From NCBI GenBank assembly GCA_017556895.1, contig JAFYLX010000049.1:1-6106 (forward strand): a DNA stretch of 6,106 bases, in the 5' to 3' direction. Under the pieces are notes generated by a model. It saw nothing but the letters and a program-made list of their open reading frames with translations. It was not told the DNA's origin and searched no databases. Each line of letters starts with the position of its first letter. The stretch's first letter is position 1. The stretch comes from Bacillota bacterium. Its GTDB lineage: Bacteria; Bacillota_A; Clostridia; Peptostreptococcales; Anaerovoracaceae. Shown here piece by piece: positions 1-5,975 of the stretch. The position numbers and the translations under genes were made by a program.

Positions 1-1046
1 ATGATAACCTTGATTGGGTCGAATACTACGTTTCTGGATTCAACCTTTTCCTTAAGGTCTTCACGAACGCACTGTTCAAGCTGTGCAACCTGAACTGTAC
101 TGTTTGACTTCGCTACACCAATATCTTCGCAGAATTTTCTAATAGCTTCCGGAGTATAACCTCTACGACGAATACCTGCGATAGTAGGCATACGAGGGTC
201 ATCCCATCCATCAACTACGCCATCGTCAACAAGAGCCTTTAGGTATCTCTTGGACATTACTGTATTAGTTAAGTTTAATCTCGCAAATTCAATCTGCTGA
301 GGAGGAGCTGGCCACCAGCCAACTTCTCTAAGAACCCAATCATAAAGAGGTCTGTGGTCTTCGAATTCTAATGTACAGATGGAATGAGTGATTCCTTCGA
401 TTGCGTCTTCGATTGGGTGCGCAAAGTCGTACATTGGATAGATACACCACTTGTCACCAGTGTTATGATGTGTTGCATGAGCGATTCTATAGATGATAGG
501 GTCTCTCATGTTGATGTTAGGAGAAGACATGTCGATTTTCGCTCTAAGAACCTTTTCTCCGTCAGCGTACTTGCCAGCTCTCATGTCTTCGAATAGCTGT
601 AAGTTTTCTTCTATGCTTCTGTTTCTGTAAGGGGATTCCTTACCAGGTTCCTTAAGAGTACCTCTGTACTCTCTGATTTCTTCGCCTGTTAGGTCGCATA
701 CGAAAGCCTTGCCCTGCTTGATAAGCTCAACTGCTGCTTCGTACATCTTTTCGAAATAGTCGGAAGCCCAAAGTCTTTCGTCCCATTCAAAGCCTAACCA
801 CTTAACGTCCTGTTCGATGGAGTCTACGTATTCAACGTCTTCCTTAACAGGGTTTGTATCGTCATATCTTAAGTTACACTTGCCGCCATACTTAGCCGCT
901 GTGGAAAAGTTTAAGCATATGGACTTAGCGTGTCCGATATGCAGATATCCATTTGGTTCAGGAGGGAAACGAGTGTAAACCTTTTCTCCATATTTCTGAT
1001 TTTCTAAATCTTTTTCAATTATTTCATGAATGAAATTATCTGCCAT
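1..1046 (-). CDS. glnS: Glutaminyl-tRNA synthetase, N-terminal part (3' end beyond window)
   Basis: Class I aminoacyl-tRNA synthetase that charges tRNA-Gln with glutamine in the cytoplasm. 348 codons are visible, starting at the ATG at 1044-1046, and the frame runs open off the left edge; the family is usually about 550 residues, so roughly the catalytic two-thirds is present. The translation shows [16 protein letters not shown] (HIGH at residues 36-39), the GlnRS-type segment [20 protein letters not shown] (about 203-222), [11 protein letters not shown] (227-237) and the second ATP-binding signature VMSKR (263-267). These distinguish GlnRS from the related GluRS. The start is fixed by GGAGGAAG at 1051-1058, about 5 bases from the ATG, and by the GlnRS match beginning soon after. 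The leader is only about 25 bases, too short for a T-box, so tRNA-sensing control is not evident. Many Firmicutes lack GlnRS and use GatCAB; its presence fits a clostridial subgroup. Confidence 0.96.
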   Translation of the reverse strand, partial: MADNFIHEIIEKDLENQKYGEKVYTRFPPEPNGYLHIGHAKSICLNFSTAAKYGGKCNLRYDDTNPVKEDVEYVDSIEQDVKWLGFEWDERLWASDYFEKMYEAAVELIKQGKAFVCDLTGEEIREYRGTLKEPGKESPYRNRSIEENLQLFEDMRAGKYADGEKVLRAKIDMSSPNINMRDPIIYRIAHATHHNTGDKWCIYPMYDFAHPIEDAIEGITHSICTLEFEDHRPLYDWVLREVGWWPAPPQQIEFARLNLTNTVMSKRYLKALVDDGVVDGWDDPRMPTIAGIRRRGYTPEAIRKFCEDIGVAKSNSTVQVAQLEQCVREDLKEKVESRNVVFDPIKVI

Positions 1047-1076
1047 ATTACTTCCTCCAAAAAATTCCTGCTAATT

Positions 1077-1105
1077 ATTATACCACTATGTCAAAAATAT
1101 ATCTA
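1077..1105 (-). promoter_or_regulatory. Probable glnS promoter, extended -10 type
   Basis: On the minus strand there is a perfect TATAAT (1077-1082) preceded by TGG (1083-1085), giving an extended -10. A weak -35, TAGATA (1100-1105, 4 of 6 matches to TTGACA), sits 17 bases upstream. The inferred start is near 1070, leaving a leader of about 25 bases that holds the ribosome site. The site is read from the sequence; its use is inferred. Confidence 0.7.
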
Positions 1106-1141
1106 GTTATACATATGATTTTTCCGCAAAAAACTAAGGTT

Positions 1142-1170
1142 TTGACAGTTCTTTTCGTATGTATTATACT
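1142..1170 (+). promoter_or_regulatory. Sigma-A promoter of the M15 carboxypeptidase gene
   Basis: A consensus TTGACA (1142-1147) and TATACT (1165-1170) are separated by exactly 17 bases. This predicts a transcription start near 1177 and a leader of about 38 bases before the ATG at 1215. The leader contains AGAGGA (1201-1206), 8 bases from the start codon. No operator is obvious, so expression could be fairly constitutive. It is divergent from the glnS promoter. Confidence 0.85.
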
Positions 1171-1214
1171 AGTAGCACTGTTTTTTATAAATTTTCACGA
1201 AGAGGATATCATAT

Positions 1215-2102
1215 ATGAATAAAAATAAATTAACAAAACCTGCAATACTCGTGGCCATTGTTGCATCGTTGGTCCTAATAATTGCTGTTTTGGCAATCGT
1301 GGCTTTCACCTCTGGCAATAGCGATGTTCCGGCAAAAAATGATGACATACAGGTTGATGCAGAAATCGACGAAGTTGTAAATGTCGATGATTCTGAAAAA
1401 CCTGAGGACGAGGCTGTGACAGAACCAGAAGACGAGCCAGAGGAAGAACCATCGGCAGAGGATGAAGACGACTCCGACGATGAGTACGTTGACCCTTGCG
1501 TCTACTACAACATCCCAATCCCTACTTTTACTCATACCTACGACGACGGCAGCAAACTAATCCTTGTTAATAAGCAGTACGCTGTTACTCCGGATTTCTA
1601 TCCATACGATATGGTCATAATGGACAAACCTATTGCAACATATGACGGCATAGCATTAAAGAGAGATGCATATTATGCCTATATGGACATGCTTGCCGAC
1701 GCAAATGCGGCAGGTCACGAATTCAAGGTATGTTCAGGATACAGAAGCTACTCAACGCAAGAATATTTATACTTTAGCTATATGGACGAAATCGGACTTG
1801 AGGCCACAAACTTAGTATCCGCATACCCTGGTAGAAGTGAACACCACACTGGCTGGGCTATCGATATCACATCAGAATCTATGAACTGGCAGTTGCTACA
1901 GAGCTTCATCGATTATCCAGAAGGACGCTGGATCAACGACCACTGCCACGAATACGGATTCATCGTTAGATACCCTGCCGGCAAGACTCATATCACAGGT
2001 TATTCCTACGAGCCTTGGCACTTACGCTACGTGGGCGTAGATGTTGCCACACAGATCATGACACAGGGCATCACGCTAGAAGAATATTTAGGCGTTGCAT
2101 AG
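1215..2102 (+). CDS. Membrane-anchored VanY/LdcB-type (M15B) D-Ala carboxypeptidase
   Basis: Predicted zinc metallopeptidase of family M15B, which trims C-terminal D-alanine from peptidoglycan stem peptides outside the membrane (295 aa). Order: short cationic N-terminus; one hydrophobic helix at about 9-32 (signal anchor, no lipobox); an acidic Glu/Asp/Pro linker at about 41-91, where 27 of residues 41-90 are acidic; then the catalytic domain at about 135-275. Visible motifs are SGYRSYSTQ (174-182), SEHHTGWAID (208-217, the SxHxxGxAxD zinc motif) and EPWH (266-269). Family knowledge predicts H210, D217 and H269 as zinc ligands and E266 as catalytic base; all are present, so it should be active. 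D,D- versus L,D-carboxypeptidase specificity cannot be told from motifs. No vancomycin-resistance genes are adjacent, so it is more likely a cell-wall maintenance enzyme than a resistance VanY. It is transcribed alone and ends at a strong terminator. Confidence 0.9.
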   Translation: MNKNKLTKPAILVAIVASLVLIIAVLAIVAFTSGNSDVPAKNDDIQVDAEIDEVVNVDDSEKPEDEAVTEPEDEPEEEPSAEDEDDSDDEYVDPCVYYNIPIPTFTHTYDDGSKLILVNKQYAVTPDFYPYDMVIMDKPIATYDGIALKRDAYYAYMDMLADANAAGHEFKVCSGYRSYSTQEYLYFSYMDEIGLEATNLVSAYPGRSEHHTGWAIDITSESMNWQLLQSFIDYPEGRWINDHCHEYGFIVRYPAGKTHITGYSYEPWHLRYVGVDVATQIMTQGITLEEYLGVA

Positions 2103-2137
2103 TATTTTTAGAGGAATACGTTTGGCGCTTGTATAGG

Positions 2138-2166
2138 AAAACGGGCTTATTCAAGCCCGTTTTTTT
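2138..2166. terminator. Intrinsic terminator, probably bidirectional, between convergent genes
   Basis: ACGGGCTT (2141-2148), loop ATTC (2149-2152) and AAGCCCGT (2153-2160) form a perfect 8-bp stem. Three more A-T pairs (2138-2140 with 2161-2163) extend it to 11. On the plus strand it is followed by a T run through 2166, so it is strong for the carboxypeptidase gene. On the minus strand only about four T follow, so it is weaker for the convergent partner gene, whose final codons and stop lie inside it. Confidence 0.88.
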
Positions 2167-2653
2167 CAATGTGTTTGTTCTTAATACTCTTATAAATCTC
2201 ATATTGTCTTTTTATTTCTTCCGTTTCATTAAAAAGCATTTTTTTTGATTCCAAAATTCGTTCAATTGCTTGAGCCGTGTCTAGCGTATGATATGCGGCA
2301 AAAAGCCCTTTAAGTTCCTTAGGTTTAATTGCTTTATAAGCTTGAACAGAGGTCAATTCGTAAGTATAGCAAAAGTATCTGTACAGATATCCCATCCAAA
2401 ACATTTCGTCATGTGTGAATTTAACTGTTCCATATTTACTTTTCCCATACTGTTCTTCTACTAGCAATAGCAAATCTTTTTCGTAAACATTTGTGTGTAA
2501 AATAGACAAATTATCCATTGTTTTTGCTATTTTACTATTCATAAATCTTCTTACAAACACCTCTGAACTCGTTTCTACATAATCGACAGATGATTCAAAA
2601 GTCTTTGCCTGTAATTCGCATAATATCAATCCGTCTTTATCTACCTTCTTCAT
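2147..2653 (-). CDS. Conserved partner protein of the HTH-ART gene (putative antitoxin or cofactor)
   Basis: 168 aa, no membrane segment or signal peptide, predicted mostly helical, function unknown. It follows the HTH-ART gene by 13 bases, with its own ribosome site AAGGG (2661-2665) 7 bases before the ATG, so the two are almost certainly one operon. Visible blocks are a first segment around CELQAKTF (12-19) and VFVRRFMNSKIAK (32-44), and a second around MGYLYRYFCYTYE (87-99), KPKELKGLF (110-118) and YHTLDTAQAIERI (121-133), then a charged Lys/Glu-rich C-terminal helix. I recall similar proteins in gut Firmicutes but cannot name the family with certainty. The second block loosely recalls DUF3791, the small protein often encoded beside DUF3990 genes (inference). 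The position suggests an antitoxin or neutralising partner; an accessory subunit is equally possible. Its stop codon lies in the terminator hairpin at 2141-2160. Confidence 0.82.
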   Translation of the reverse strand: MKKVDKDGLILCELQAKTFESSVDYVETSSEVFVRRFMNSKIAKTMDNLSILHTNVYEKDLLLLVEEQYGKSKYGTVKFTHDEMFWMGYLYRYFCYTYELTSVQAYKAIKPKELKGLFAAYHTLDTAQAIERILESKKMLFNETEEIKRQYEIYKSIKNKHIEKNGLE

Positions 2654-2666
2654 AATTTAGCCCTTA

Positions 2667-3521
2667 TTATATTAAAATTTCGTCTATGTATTTTCCTTGT
2701 CCTCTATAGCGTATTTTTGCTAATTTTACTTTGTCATCACCTAGTTTTGTATCACTCGTTTTTATATTTCTATAATATTCTCTTTCCACATTTGAAATAT
2801 AACATCTCTCAACTATTTTGGCTTGTTTAACGGCTTCATCGCTAACAAACACATATTGGAAACCTAAATGAGTTGCTGCCAAGCAGTGTTTACATTGTTC
2901 ATCTGTAATTTCTCCATCTATAAACGAATTAATTATTTGGAACATTCTATTATCAGCAATCGGGGCAACAATATAATCGCAATCACGCGATTTTCTTATA
3001 AGGTCTTTTATAACCGGATGAGAAGAGTATTTATCTAATACTCCTCTGTAATATGCAATTGTCATCATCCACTCTTGGTTAACTTCGTATCGCTTTTCTT
3101 TCAAATTTTCGCTTTTAAAGTCAATGTAATAAACTGAAGATTTATCAAATCCGGATACAAAAGAAATTGCCTGTTCATATTTTTCACCGGAGTAAAAACC
3201 TTGACCAAAATCATTGTTTATTCTACTTCTATGTATGCTCAATTCTCCTTCTATTTCACTTTTGGCACCATGAAACAGTAATTTGTGCCCCTTCTGCAAA
3301 CAATCAAGCCAAAACATTTCTTTCAACTTATTAATATTTATTTTTTTCCTAAAAGCATAAGAATATACTTGTTCTAACATTCTTGCCGACGGTTCGTTTT
3401 CTCCAATTTCGTTTCTTGAAATTGTCTTTTGTTCTACACCTAATCTTTCTGCTAACTCGTGCTGGGTCAACCCCATAATCTCCCTTATTGCTTTCAAATC
3501 TTCTTTAAAATTATATTCCAT
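2667..3521 (-). CDS. XRE helix-turn-helix fused to a DUF3990-type ADP-ribosyltransferase-fold domain
   Basis: 284 aa in two parts. Residues about 8-60 form an XRE/Cro-type HTH, with a GLTQHELAERLGV core and TISRNEIGENEPS following it. Residues about 80-245 match the DUF3990 pattern: LLFHGAK (81-87), NDFGQGFYSGE (103-113), CDYIVAPIADNRMF (181-194), IDGEITDEQ (201-209) and QYVF (222-225). DUF3990 belongs to the ADP-ribosyltransferase superfamily; by analogy H84, Y110 and possibly Q222 would be the NAD-site triad (inference). It is probably an NAD-using toxin or effector that also regulates its own promoter. The reading frame stays open to an ATG at 3641, but I chose the ATG at 3519-3521: it has GAGGTGA (3527-3533) 5 bases upstream, HTH homology starts at once, and the extra 40 codons would only translate the operator repeats and overlap the transporter gene. 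Target and activity are unknown. It is more AT-rich than its neighbours, suggesting acquisition. Confidence 0.85.
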   Translation of the reverse strand: MEYNFKEDLKAIREIMGLTQHELAERLGVEQKTISRNEIGENEPSARMLEQVYSYAFRKKININKLKEMFWLDCLQKGHKLLFHGAKSEIEGELSIHRSRINNDFGQGFYSGEKYEQAISFVSGFDKSSVYYIDFKSENLKEKRYEVNQEWMMTIAYYRGVLDKYSSHPVIKDLIRKSRDCDYIVAPIADNRMFQIINSFIDGEITDEQCKHCLAATHLGFQYVFVSDEAVKQAKIVERCYISNVEREYYRNIKTSDTKLGDDKVKLAKIRYRGQGKYIDEILI

Positions 3522-3526
3522 ATACC

Positions 3527-3533
3527 TCACCTC
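3527..3533 (-). promoter_or_regulatory. Ribosome binding site that fixes the HTH-ART start
   Basis: GAGGTGA on the minus strand is complementary to the 3' end of 16S rRNA and sits 5 bases before the ATG at 3519-3521. The alternative upstream ATG at 3641 has no comparable site. Given the promoter at 3541-3569, the messenger would begin around 3534, just in front of this site and inside any longer reading frame. Confidence 0.8.
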
Positions 3534-3534
3534 T

Positions 3535-3566
3535 AACTTGTTTATACCATATAACCTAAAAAAGTT
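3535..3566. repeat. Operator copy 1: 32-bp palindromic repeat over the module's promoter
   Basis: Imperfect palindrome with ends AACTT...AAGTT; 11 of 16 dyad positions match. It is identical to the second copy at 3574-3605 at 29 of 32 positions (differences at positions 12, 19 and 27). It covers the -10, the spacer and part of the -35 of the HTH-ART promoter, so a bound protein would block RNA polymerase. The HTH-containing protein is the obvious candidate binder (inference). Confidence 0.82.
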
Positions 3567-3569
3567 CAA
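3541..3569 (-). promoter_or_regulatory. Promoter of the HTH-ART/partner operon
   Basis: On the minus strand TTGAAC (3564-3569) and TATAAA (3541-3546) are spaced exactly 17 bases, with TGG (3547-3549) giving an extended -10. The predicted start is near 3534, leaving a leader of about 13 bases. The promoter lies almost wholly within operator copy 1, a typical arrangement for autorepression. Confidence 0.78.
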
Positions 3570-3573
3570 CAAA

Positions 3574-3605
3574 AACTTGTTTATGCCATATGACCTAAAG
3601 AAGTT
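3574..3605. repeat. Operator copy 2: 32-bp palindromic repeat
   Basis: The better palindrome of the pair: 13 of 16 dyad positions match around a central CATATG. It lies 7 bases from copy 1 (39 bp start to start) in the same orientation, just upstream of the -35. The matched pair suggests two dimers bound side by side. It contains a weaker -10-like CATAAA on the minus strand but no decent -35. Confidence 0.82.
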
Positions 3606-3627
3606 GTGGCCCACTTTTTTCTTTTTG

Positions 3628-4500
3628 TTATTTCGGGTCATTTCTAGTAAATCTCACTGTATTTATGAGTATCGCCACGAAGCAAAGCACGCTTCCTAGC
3701 AAAAACTTCAAGGTTATAGCCTCGTTATAGTATAGGACGGATAGTAGGAACCCGAAGACGGACTCGAGGCTCATTATTAAAGCTGCCACCGTGTCTTTAG
3801 TATACTTTTGGGCATAGTTTTGCGCTAAGAATGCCACGAATGTATTTAAAATTCCTAGATAGAGTACGCCAATCATAGATTCCACGCCGAAAGGGTTTAT
3901 GAGCTGGCCCTGCGCAAAACAAATCAAGAATGCGCACACTGCTGATGTGGAAAGCTGGAAAAACGACAACTGGAACACGTCAATGTCTCCGTCTACAAGC
4001 ATTCCAACAACTACAATCTGCACTCCGAATATCACGGAGAACATTATACTTAGGGAGTCACCCATTCCTATGGATAGCCCTCCATCTAGACATATCAAAC
4101 CGATGCCTACTAGCGCTAGCATTCCGGCAACAAAGGCCTTGGCTTCAGGTCGTTTTCGTAAAATTACCCAGCTTATAAAAGGAACGAATGCCACGTATGC
4201 GGTGCAAAGGAAAGATTGGTTTGCTGTGCTTGTGTACTGAAGACCGCTAAGCTGAACCGTCAGCCCAACCATCTGAATTACGCCTATTATGACGCCTTTT
4301 TTTATGACGGATAAAGGCGTCCTTTTGATTCTATTCCAAAATGCTATTCCGCATAACAAGGCACCCAGGCCGAATCTATACATCAAAATTGCGACCGGAG
4401 TAAGGGTTGTCAGTGCCATCTTGCCCGCGATGAATCCGCCGCCCCAAATTATGGCTACAATCAAAAGTATTAAATTGGCAATGATCTCTTTATTTCTCAT
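3628..4500 (-). CDS. EamA/DMT-family 10-TM transporter
   Basis: 290 aa inner-membrane protein of the drug/metabolite transporter superfamily; substrate unknown (members export amino acids, metabolites or drugs). Two homologous EamA halves span about 9-138 and 149-284, each with five hydrophobic helices. Half one has IIWGGGFIAGKMAL (17-30) and YTSTANQSFL (89-98), then RKRPEA (115-120); half two has the family signature SLESVFGFLLSVLYYNEAIT (244-263), with glutamates 246 and 260. Length is normal for the family. The ATG at 4498-4500 has GGTGGG (4507-4512) 6 bases upstream. It stops at 3628-3630, about 22 bases before operator copy 2, and I see no terminator there, so its transcript could run into the HTH-ART operon. 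No neighbouring gene points to a substrate. Confidence 0.92.
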   Translation of the reverse strand: MRNKEIIANLILLIVAIIWGGGFIAGKMALTTLTPVAILMYRFGLGALLCGIAFWNRIKRTPLSVIKKGVIIGVIQMVGLTVQLSGLQYTSTANQSFLCTAYVAFVPFISWVILRKRPEAKAFVAGMLALVGIGLICLDGGLSIGMGDSLSIMFSVIFGVQIVVVGMLVDGDIDVFQLSFFQLSTSAVCAFLICFAQGQLINPFGVESMIGVLYLGILNTFVAFLAQNYAQKYTKDTVAALIMSLESVFGFLLSVLYYNEAITLKFLLGSVLCFVAILINTVRFTRNDPK

Positions 4501-4552
4501 TAAATTCCCACCGTTGTTCGAGAAGTATTGTTATTATTCAAAATCTAACGCT

Positions 4553-4561
4553 ATTTTACCA
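4553..4561 (-). promoter_or_regulatory. Possible extended -10 of the transporter gene
   Basis: TGGTAAAAT on the minus strand: an extended -10 (TGG) followed by TAAAAT, 5 of 6 matches to TATAAT. It lies just past the T run of the thiolase terminator. No convincing -35 exists because that place is occupied by the terminator. The predicted leader is about 45 bases. This is tentative, but the transporter needs its own start after such a strong terminator. Confidence 0.35.
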
Positions 4562-4562
4562 C

Positions 4563-4598
4563 AAAAAAAGAGCCATAGGCTAGTGCCTACAGCTCTTT
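4563..4598 (-). terminator. Intrinsic terminator of the thiolase gene
   Basis: On the minus strand a 14-bp stem (4585-4598 with 4567-4580) including two adjacent G-U pairs closes a four-base loop (4581-4584). It is followed by a run of seven T (top-strand A at 4563-4569). It lies about 40 bases beyond the thiolase stop and separates thiolase from transporter transcription. Confidence 0.9.
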
Positions 4599-4610
4599 AG
4601 TGTCGTCTTA

Positions 4611-4650
4611 AGTTTTAACTATTTTTCAACAGTTTTAATTATCTTTCAAC
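4611..4650. repeat. 20-bp tandem duplication spanning the thiolase stop codon
   Basis: Positions 4611-4630 and 4631-4650 are adjacent 20-bp direct repeats differing at two places (positions 9 and 13). The 4631-4650 copy holds the last codons of the thiolase (Val-Glu-Arg-TAA on the minus strand). The other copy, just downstream of the stop, would read Val-Glu-Lys-TAG. It looks like a slippage duplication of the gene end that has since drifted slightly. Confidence 0.8.
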
Positions 4651-5817
4651 GATGATGGATGTACCCATACCGCCACCGATACATAATGTAGCTAGGCCGT
4701 ACTTGGAGTCTCTCTTAATCATTTCGTGGATTAAGGAGATTAGGATTCTACATCCGGATGCACCGATTGGGTGACCAATAGCGATCGCACCACCGTTTAC
4801 GTTTGTCTTTTCAGGGTCAAGACCTAAGTCTTTTCTTACTGCTAAAGACTGAGTAGCGAAAGCTTCGTTAGCTTCTACTAAATCGATATCTTCGATTGTT
4901 AAACCAGCCTTTTCTAATGCCTTCTTGGAAGCAGGAACTGGACCAACACCCATGATGGATGGATCTACACCAGCGGAAGCATAGGACTTGATTGTGCACA
5001 TAGGCTTAATTCCTAATTCTTCAGCTTTTTCCTTGGACATTACTACTACAGCAGCACCAGCATCGTTGATACCGGAAGCGTTAGCAGCAGTTACGATACC
5101 GTCTTTCTTGAAAGCAGGCTTTAACTTAGCAACCTTATCAATTGTAGTACCGAACTTAGGGAATTCGTCTGTATCGAAGATGATTGGATCACCCTTCTTC
5201 TGAGGTAATTCAACTGGAACGATTTCGTCTACGAACTTACCAGCCTTGATAGCAGCTTCTGCTCTGTTCTGGGAAATTACTGCGAATTCGTCTAATTCTT
5301 CTCTAGTTAAGCCCCACTGTTCAGCTACGTTTTCAGCTGTGATACCCATGTGGTAACCAGCGAAAGCATCTGTTAAACCGTCGTTAACCATCATGTCAAC
5401 TAACTGAGTGTTGTTCATTCTAGCACCGAATCTAGCAGCAGGCATTGCGTATGCTGTAGCGGACATGTTTTCAGCACCACCAGCAACGATGATATCAGCA
5501 TCGCCAGCCTTGATGATCTGAGCAGCTAATTCTACAGCTCTTAGACCGGAACCGCAAACCTTGTTAATTGTCATAGCTGGAGTTTCGATTGGAAGACCAG
5601 CATCTAAAGTCATCTGTCTAGCAACGTTCTGACCTAAAGCACCCTGAAGTACAGCACCCATTACAACTTCATCAACCTGTTCAGGCTTGATTCCAGCTCT
5701 TTCGATTGCTGCCTTAATAGCGATAGCGCCTAACTTTCTTGTTGGAACTCCCTTTAATGAACCGCCGAATGCACCAATAGGTGTTCTAGCTGCACTTACG
5801 ATTACAACTTCTCTCAT
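4639..5817 (-). CDS. thlA: Acetyl-CoA C-acetyltransferase (acetoacetyl-CoA thiolase)
   Basis: Cytoplasmic thiolase that condenses two acetyl-CoA into acetoacetyl-CoA, the entry step to butyrate/butanol formation in clostridia, or catalyses the reverse cleavage. 392 aa, the normal family length. Catalytic residues are present: nucleophile C88 in [14 protein letters not shown] (317-320), H349 in GHPIGASG and C379 in CIGGGMG. The N-terminus [16 protein letters not shown] is typical of short-chain biosynthetic thiolases. The ATG at 5815-5817 follows AAGGAGG (5829-5835) with 11 intervening bases, slightly long. It appears monocistronic: terminator at 4563-4598, no crt-bcd-hbd genes visible here. 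Codon use is strongly biased, suggesting high expression. A near-consensus Rex box lies about 114 bp upstream of the start. The symbol follows the clostridial convention; atoB/phaA names are equally used. Confidence 0.96.
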   Translation of the reverse strand: MREVVIVSAARTPIGAFGGSLKGVPTRKLGAIAIKAAIERAGIKPEQVDEVVMGAVLQGALGQNVARQMTLDAGLPIETPAMTINKVCGSGLRAVELAAQIIKAGDADIIVAGGAENMSATAYAMPAARFGARMNNTQLVDMMVNDGLTDAFAGYHMGITAENVAEQWGLTREELDEFAVISQNRAEAAIKAGKFVDEIVPVELPQKKGDPIIFDTDEFPKFGTTIDKVAKLKPAFKKDGIVTAANASGINDAGAAVVVMSKEKAEELGIKPMCTIKSYASAGVDPSIMGVGPVPASKKALEKAGLTIEDIDLVEANEAFATQSLAVRKDLGLDPEKTNVNGGAIAIGHPIGASGCRILISLIHEMIKRDSKYGLATLCIGGGMGTSIIVER

Positions 5818-5930
5818 TTCTTATGTATCCTCCTTGATATGTAGTTTAAAAATTGTAGTACATAACTAATAACTAATGCATCTTGTATACAATATTTTTA
5901 CCATAAAGGCGACCTTAATGCAACCCCTAT

Positions 5931-5948
5931 TTGATAAATTTTTAACAA
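5931..5948. promoter_or_regulatory. Putative Rex (redox-sensing repressor) binding site
   Basis: TTGATAAATTTTTAACAA matches the Rex consensus TTGTTAA-N4-TTAACAA with a single mismatch (fourth base). It lies in the thiolase upstream region, about 114 bp from the ATG. Rex is known to repress thl and other butyrate/butanol genes in clostridia when NADH is low, so the site fits its gene. No rex gene is in the window; binding is inferred. Confidence 0.68.
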
Positions 5949-5975
5949 AATAAAGGCACATTTTCGCCTTTTGGC

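Noticed and set aside
384..596. 70-codon plus-strand frame inside glnS
   Set aside because: Antisense shadow of a well-supported synthetase gene; no ribosome site or recognisable domain.
1089..1094. Perfect TTGACA on the minus strand upstream of glnS
   Set aside because: It is only 6 bases from the TATAAT and no -10 lies 17 bases downstream of it, so it is misplaced for a -35.
1275..1535. Minus-strand open frames (70-86 codons) opposite the carboxypeptidase gene
   Set aside because: They are antisense shadows of the acidic-linker region, with unlikely composition and no ribosome sites.
3535..3605. Two 32-bp repeats as a minimal CRISPR array
   Set aside because: The separating sequence is only 7 bp, there are just two copies, no cas genes are present, and the palindromes overlap a promoter; operators explain them better.
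3522..3641. 40-residue N-terminal extension of the HTH-ART protein from an ATG at 3641
   Set aside because: It translates the operator repeats, has no ribosome site, overlaps the transporter gene and lies upstream of the likely transcription start.
3899..4600. Plus-strand frames (82-113 codons) opposite the transporter gene
   Set aside because: Shadows of the transporter reading frame; no ribosome sites and no family resemblance.
5952..5971. AAAGGC...GCCTTT hairpin upstream of the thiolase as a terminator or attenuator
   Set aside because: The stem is only 6 bp with an 8-base loop and a broken T run, and it overlaps the predicted transcription start.
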